Shown here piece by piece: positions 5,299 to 6,396 of a stretch of 6,396 nt of DNA. Source of the DNA: Avimonoglobus sp965151315. Its GTDB lineage: Bacteria; Bacillota; Clostridia; UBA1381. The stretch lies in assembly GCA_965151315.1 (NCBI GenBank), contig CBCTZG010000113.1:1-6396 (forward strand), written 5' to 3'. The stretch's first letter is position 1. The number at the start of each line of letters is the position of its first letter. The notes beneath the pieces are model-generated. The model did no database searches and had not been told where the DNA came from. It was given only the letters and a program-made list of their open reading frames with translations. The translations under genes were made by a program, and so were the position numbers.

Positions 5299-5339
5299 GT
5301 GTGGTAAAACACCCTCTCAACAAAAATATTTTACCACAC
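5299..5339 (+). repeat. Hairpin H2, 11-bp perfect inverted repeat (candidate oriT element)
   Basis: GTGTGGTAAAA (5299-5309) and TTTTACCACAC (5329-5339) are exact reverse complements with a 19-base loop. Neither strand has a U-tract after the stem, so termination is unlikely. A perfect inverted repeat directly after a MobC-like gene is where many mobilizable elements carry oriT, but I do not recognise a nic sequence. It may also be an operator for the RHH protein. Confidence 0.5.
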
Positions 5340-5365
5340 CTCCGGCTAATTTGCAATAGGAGGTG
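5337..5365 (+). promoter_or_regulatory. Hairpin H3 sequestering the ATPase ribosome binding site
   Basis: CACCTCC (5337-5343) is the exact complement of GGAGGTG (5359-5365), with a 15-base loop. GGAGGTG is the ribosome site of the ATPase gene (ATG at 5374), so the stem would hide it. The first three bases of the left arm are also the end of the H2 right arm, so full H2 and full H3 compete. This is the layout of a translational on/off switch. Folding energies were not computed. Confidence 0.45.
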
Positions 5366-5373
5366 ACGAAAAA

Positions 5374-6321
5374 ATGAGCAATTTGAAACTGATAAATATG
5401 CAGGACATTGAAGTTGAAGCCATAAGTTGGCTTTGGTATCCGTTTATCCCATACGGGAAAGTAACAATTATACAGGGCGATCCGGGCGAGGGCAAAACAA
5501 CGCTTGTGCTTCAGATTATTGCAAGGCTTACCAAAGGCGAAAGTATTATCAATGAGGATGCAAATCCACCGATAAATGTTATATACCAAACGGCAGAGGA
5601 CGGATTAGCCGACACAATAAAACCTCGGTTGTTAGCTGCAAATGCAGATTGCTCCAAAGTGCTTGTAATTGATGACAAGGATATGCCGCTTACAATGCGA
5701 GATGCAAGACTTGAACAGGCTATTATTGAAACAAGTGCAAAACTTGTGGTATTAGATCCGATTCAAGGCTTCTTGGGTGCCGATGTTGATATGCACAGAG
5801 CAAACGAAATCAGACCGATTATGAAGCATATAGCAGATCTTGCGGAAAAATATAAATGCGCCGTAATCTTAATCGGGCATATGAATAAATGCAGCGTCGG
5901 AAAATCTGCATACAGAGGGTTAGGATCTATTGATTTTCAGGCAGCGGCAAGAAGTGTACTGATCGTCGGCAGAATCAAGGATGAGCCCGAAATCAGAGTT
6001 GTATGTCAAACAAAAAGCTCGCTTGCACCCGAAGCAAAAGCGGTTGCATTTCGTTTGAGCGAAGAAAACGGCTTTGAATGGGTTGGCGAGTATGATGTTT
6101 CCGCTGATGATTTGCTTTCGGGAACTGTAAAAGGTACTAAAAAGCAGGCGGCAATGGATTTTCTTGAAAATTTGCTTGCTGATGGTAAAATACCGCAGAC
6201 TAAAATTATAGAACTTGCAAAGCAAAAAGGTATTGCCGACAGAACTTTAAGAAATGCCAAAGATGAATTAGGAATTAAATCAAAGAGAGCAAATAATCAA
6301 TGGTATTGGAGTCTTGATTAA
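5374..6321 (+). CDS. RepA/AAA_25-type RecA-fold ATPase with C-terminal winged helix
   Basis: A 315-residue ATPase resembling plasmid RepA hexameric helicases (RSF1010 type) and DnaB/RadA-like RecA-fold proteins of mobile elements. Visible motifs: Walker A GDPGEGKTTL (35-44); QTAEDGLADTI (72-82) with the likely catalytic acidic pair; Walker B KLVVLDPIQGFLG (123-135, Asp128); the sensor-like LIGHMNK (166-172, His169/Asn171); and the RGLGSIDFQAAARSVLIV segment (181-198). After a linker, residues 258-305 form a winged helix (AMDFLENLLADGKIPQTKIIELAKQKGIADRTLRNAKDELGIKSKR), probably for DNA binding. The likely role is to help replicate or unwind the excised circle; a replication-regulatory role is possible. 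It follows the MobC-like gene by 105 bases and probably shares the repressed transcript, with its own control by the upstream hairpins. A strong ribosome site (GGAGGTG) precedes the ATG. Confidence 0.85.
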   Translation: MSNLKLINMQDIEVEAISWLWYPFIPYGKVTIIQGDPGEGKTTLVLQIIARLTKGESIINEDANPPINVIYQTAEDGLADTIKPRLLAANADCSKVLVIDDKDMPLTMRDARLEQAIIETSAKLVVLDPIQGFLGADVDMHRANEIRPIMKHIADLAEKYKCAVILIGHMNKCSVGKSAYRGLGSIDFQAAARSVLIVGRIKDEPEIRVVCQTKSSLAPEAKAVAFRLSEENGFEWVGEYDVSADDLLSGTVKGTKKQAAMDFLENLLADGKIPQTKIIELAKQKGIADRTLRNAKDELGIKSKRANNQWYWSLD

Positions 6322-6324
6322 AAG

Positions 6325-6374
6325 TAAGATGGCAAGATGCCCCTTTCTATACAATAGGGCATCTTGCCACCTTG
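6325..6374 (+). repeat. Strong hairpin H4 after the ATPase gene
   Basis: TGGCAAGATGCCC (6330-6342) and GGGCATCTTGCCA (6357-6369) form a perfect 13-bp stem with a 14-base loop. Past one mismatch the pairing extends by about 4 more bp. The bases after it (GAAAGGATATG) are not a U-tract but a likely ribosome site, so it is not a standard rightward terminator. Possible roles are an mRNA processing or stability element, a replication or transfer origin, or a weak leftward terminator, since the minus strand continues CTTACTTTTA. Confidence 0.65.
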
Positions 6375-6391
6375 AAAGGATATGATGTGAT

Positions 6392-6396
6392 ATGAA
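6392..6396 (+). CDS. Possible start of the next element gene (cut by the window edge)
   Basis: An ATG at 6392 lies 11 bases after AAAGGA (6375-6380). The two nearer ATGs (6382, 6385) run into TGA at once. Only one full codon and two bases are visible, so nothing can be said about the product. In related elements a relaxase or replication gene often follows. Confidence 0.3.

Noticed and set aside
5317..5589. Minus-strand open frame covering the hairpins and the ATPase start
   Set aside because: It is antisense to the Walker A region, and its peptide lacks any recognisable pattern.
1..6396. CRISPR array, tRNA or rRNA genes, or a new defence system
   Set aside because: No regularly spaced repeats, no cloverleaf or rRNA-like stretch, and no nuclease/toxin pair is visible; the gene set is explained by chromosome plus an integrative element.

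Overview
The window looks like a piece of a low-to-mid GC Bacillota (Firmicutes) genome, most likely a gut clostridial or Negativicutes-type anaerobe. This rests on strong AGGAGG-type ribosome sites, the GuaA and GNAT protein types, and a mobile element with a typical Firmicutes gene set. The genus cannot be fixed from the sequence. Base composition splits the window at about position 2885: to the left, roughly balanced GC with GC-rich third codon positions; to the right, clearly AT-rich genes with different codon use.

Left part (1-2936), resident chromosome. The window opens with the tail of an unrecognised reading frame (2-121). A decayed VOC/glyoxalase-family gene follows (about 154-314), with an intact ribosome site, an ATA where the start codon should be, a one-base frameshift and a lost C-terminus. 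Two unrelated GNAT acetyltransferases come next (412-870 and 926-1519). Then comes a 435-residue GuaA (GMP synthase, 1576-2883). Its ATP-pyrophosphatase and dimerisation domains look complete, but its glutamine amidotransferase domain is cut to about half, without the usual His-x-Glu triad part. A rho-independent terminator (2893-2936) closes the gene.

Right part (about 2866-6396), one end of an integrative mobile element, probably an integrative mobilizable or conjugative element inserted at the 3' end of guaA. It starts with short repeats and a leftward XRE repressor (2965-3447). A divergent control region follows, with a consensus sigma-70 promoter (TTGACA, 17 bp, TATAAT) that carries two matching 18-bp palindromes. 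A degenerate third copy lies at the presumed repressor promoter. Rightward from this promoter run a small excisionase-like winged-helix protein (3675-3878), a tyrosine integrase (3865-4941), a ribbon-helix-helix MobC-like relaxosome protein (4942-5268) and a RecA-fold RepA/AAA_25-type ATPase with a C-terminal winged helix (5374-6321). The first three are overlapping or abutting. The rest of the element, including any relaxase, cargo and the far attachment site, lies beyond the right edge.

Working model: the repressor holds down one polycistronic transcript that couples excision (xis, int), transfer preparation (MobC-like) and replication of the excised circle (ATPase). The least explained part is the 105-base gap before the ATPase gene. 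It carries three consecutive hairpins, the last of which covers the ATPase ribosome site. It could be an oriT, an RNA switch, or both. A strong hairpin without a U-tract follows the ATPase gene.
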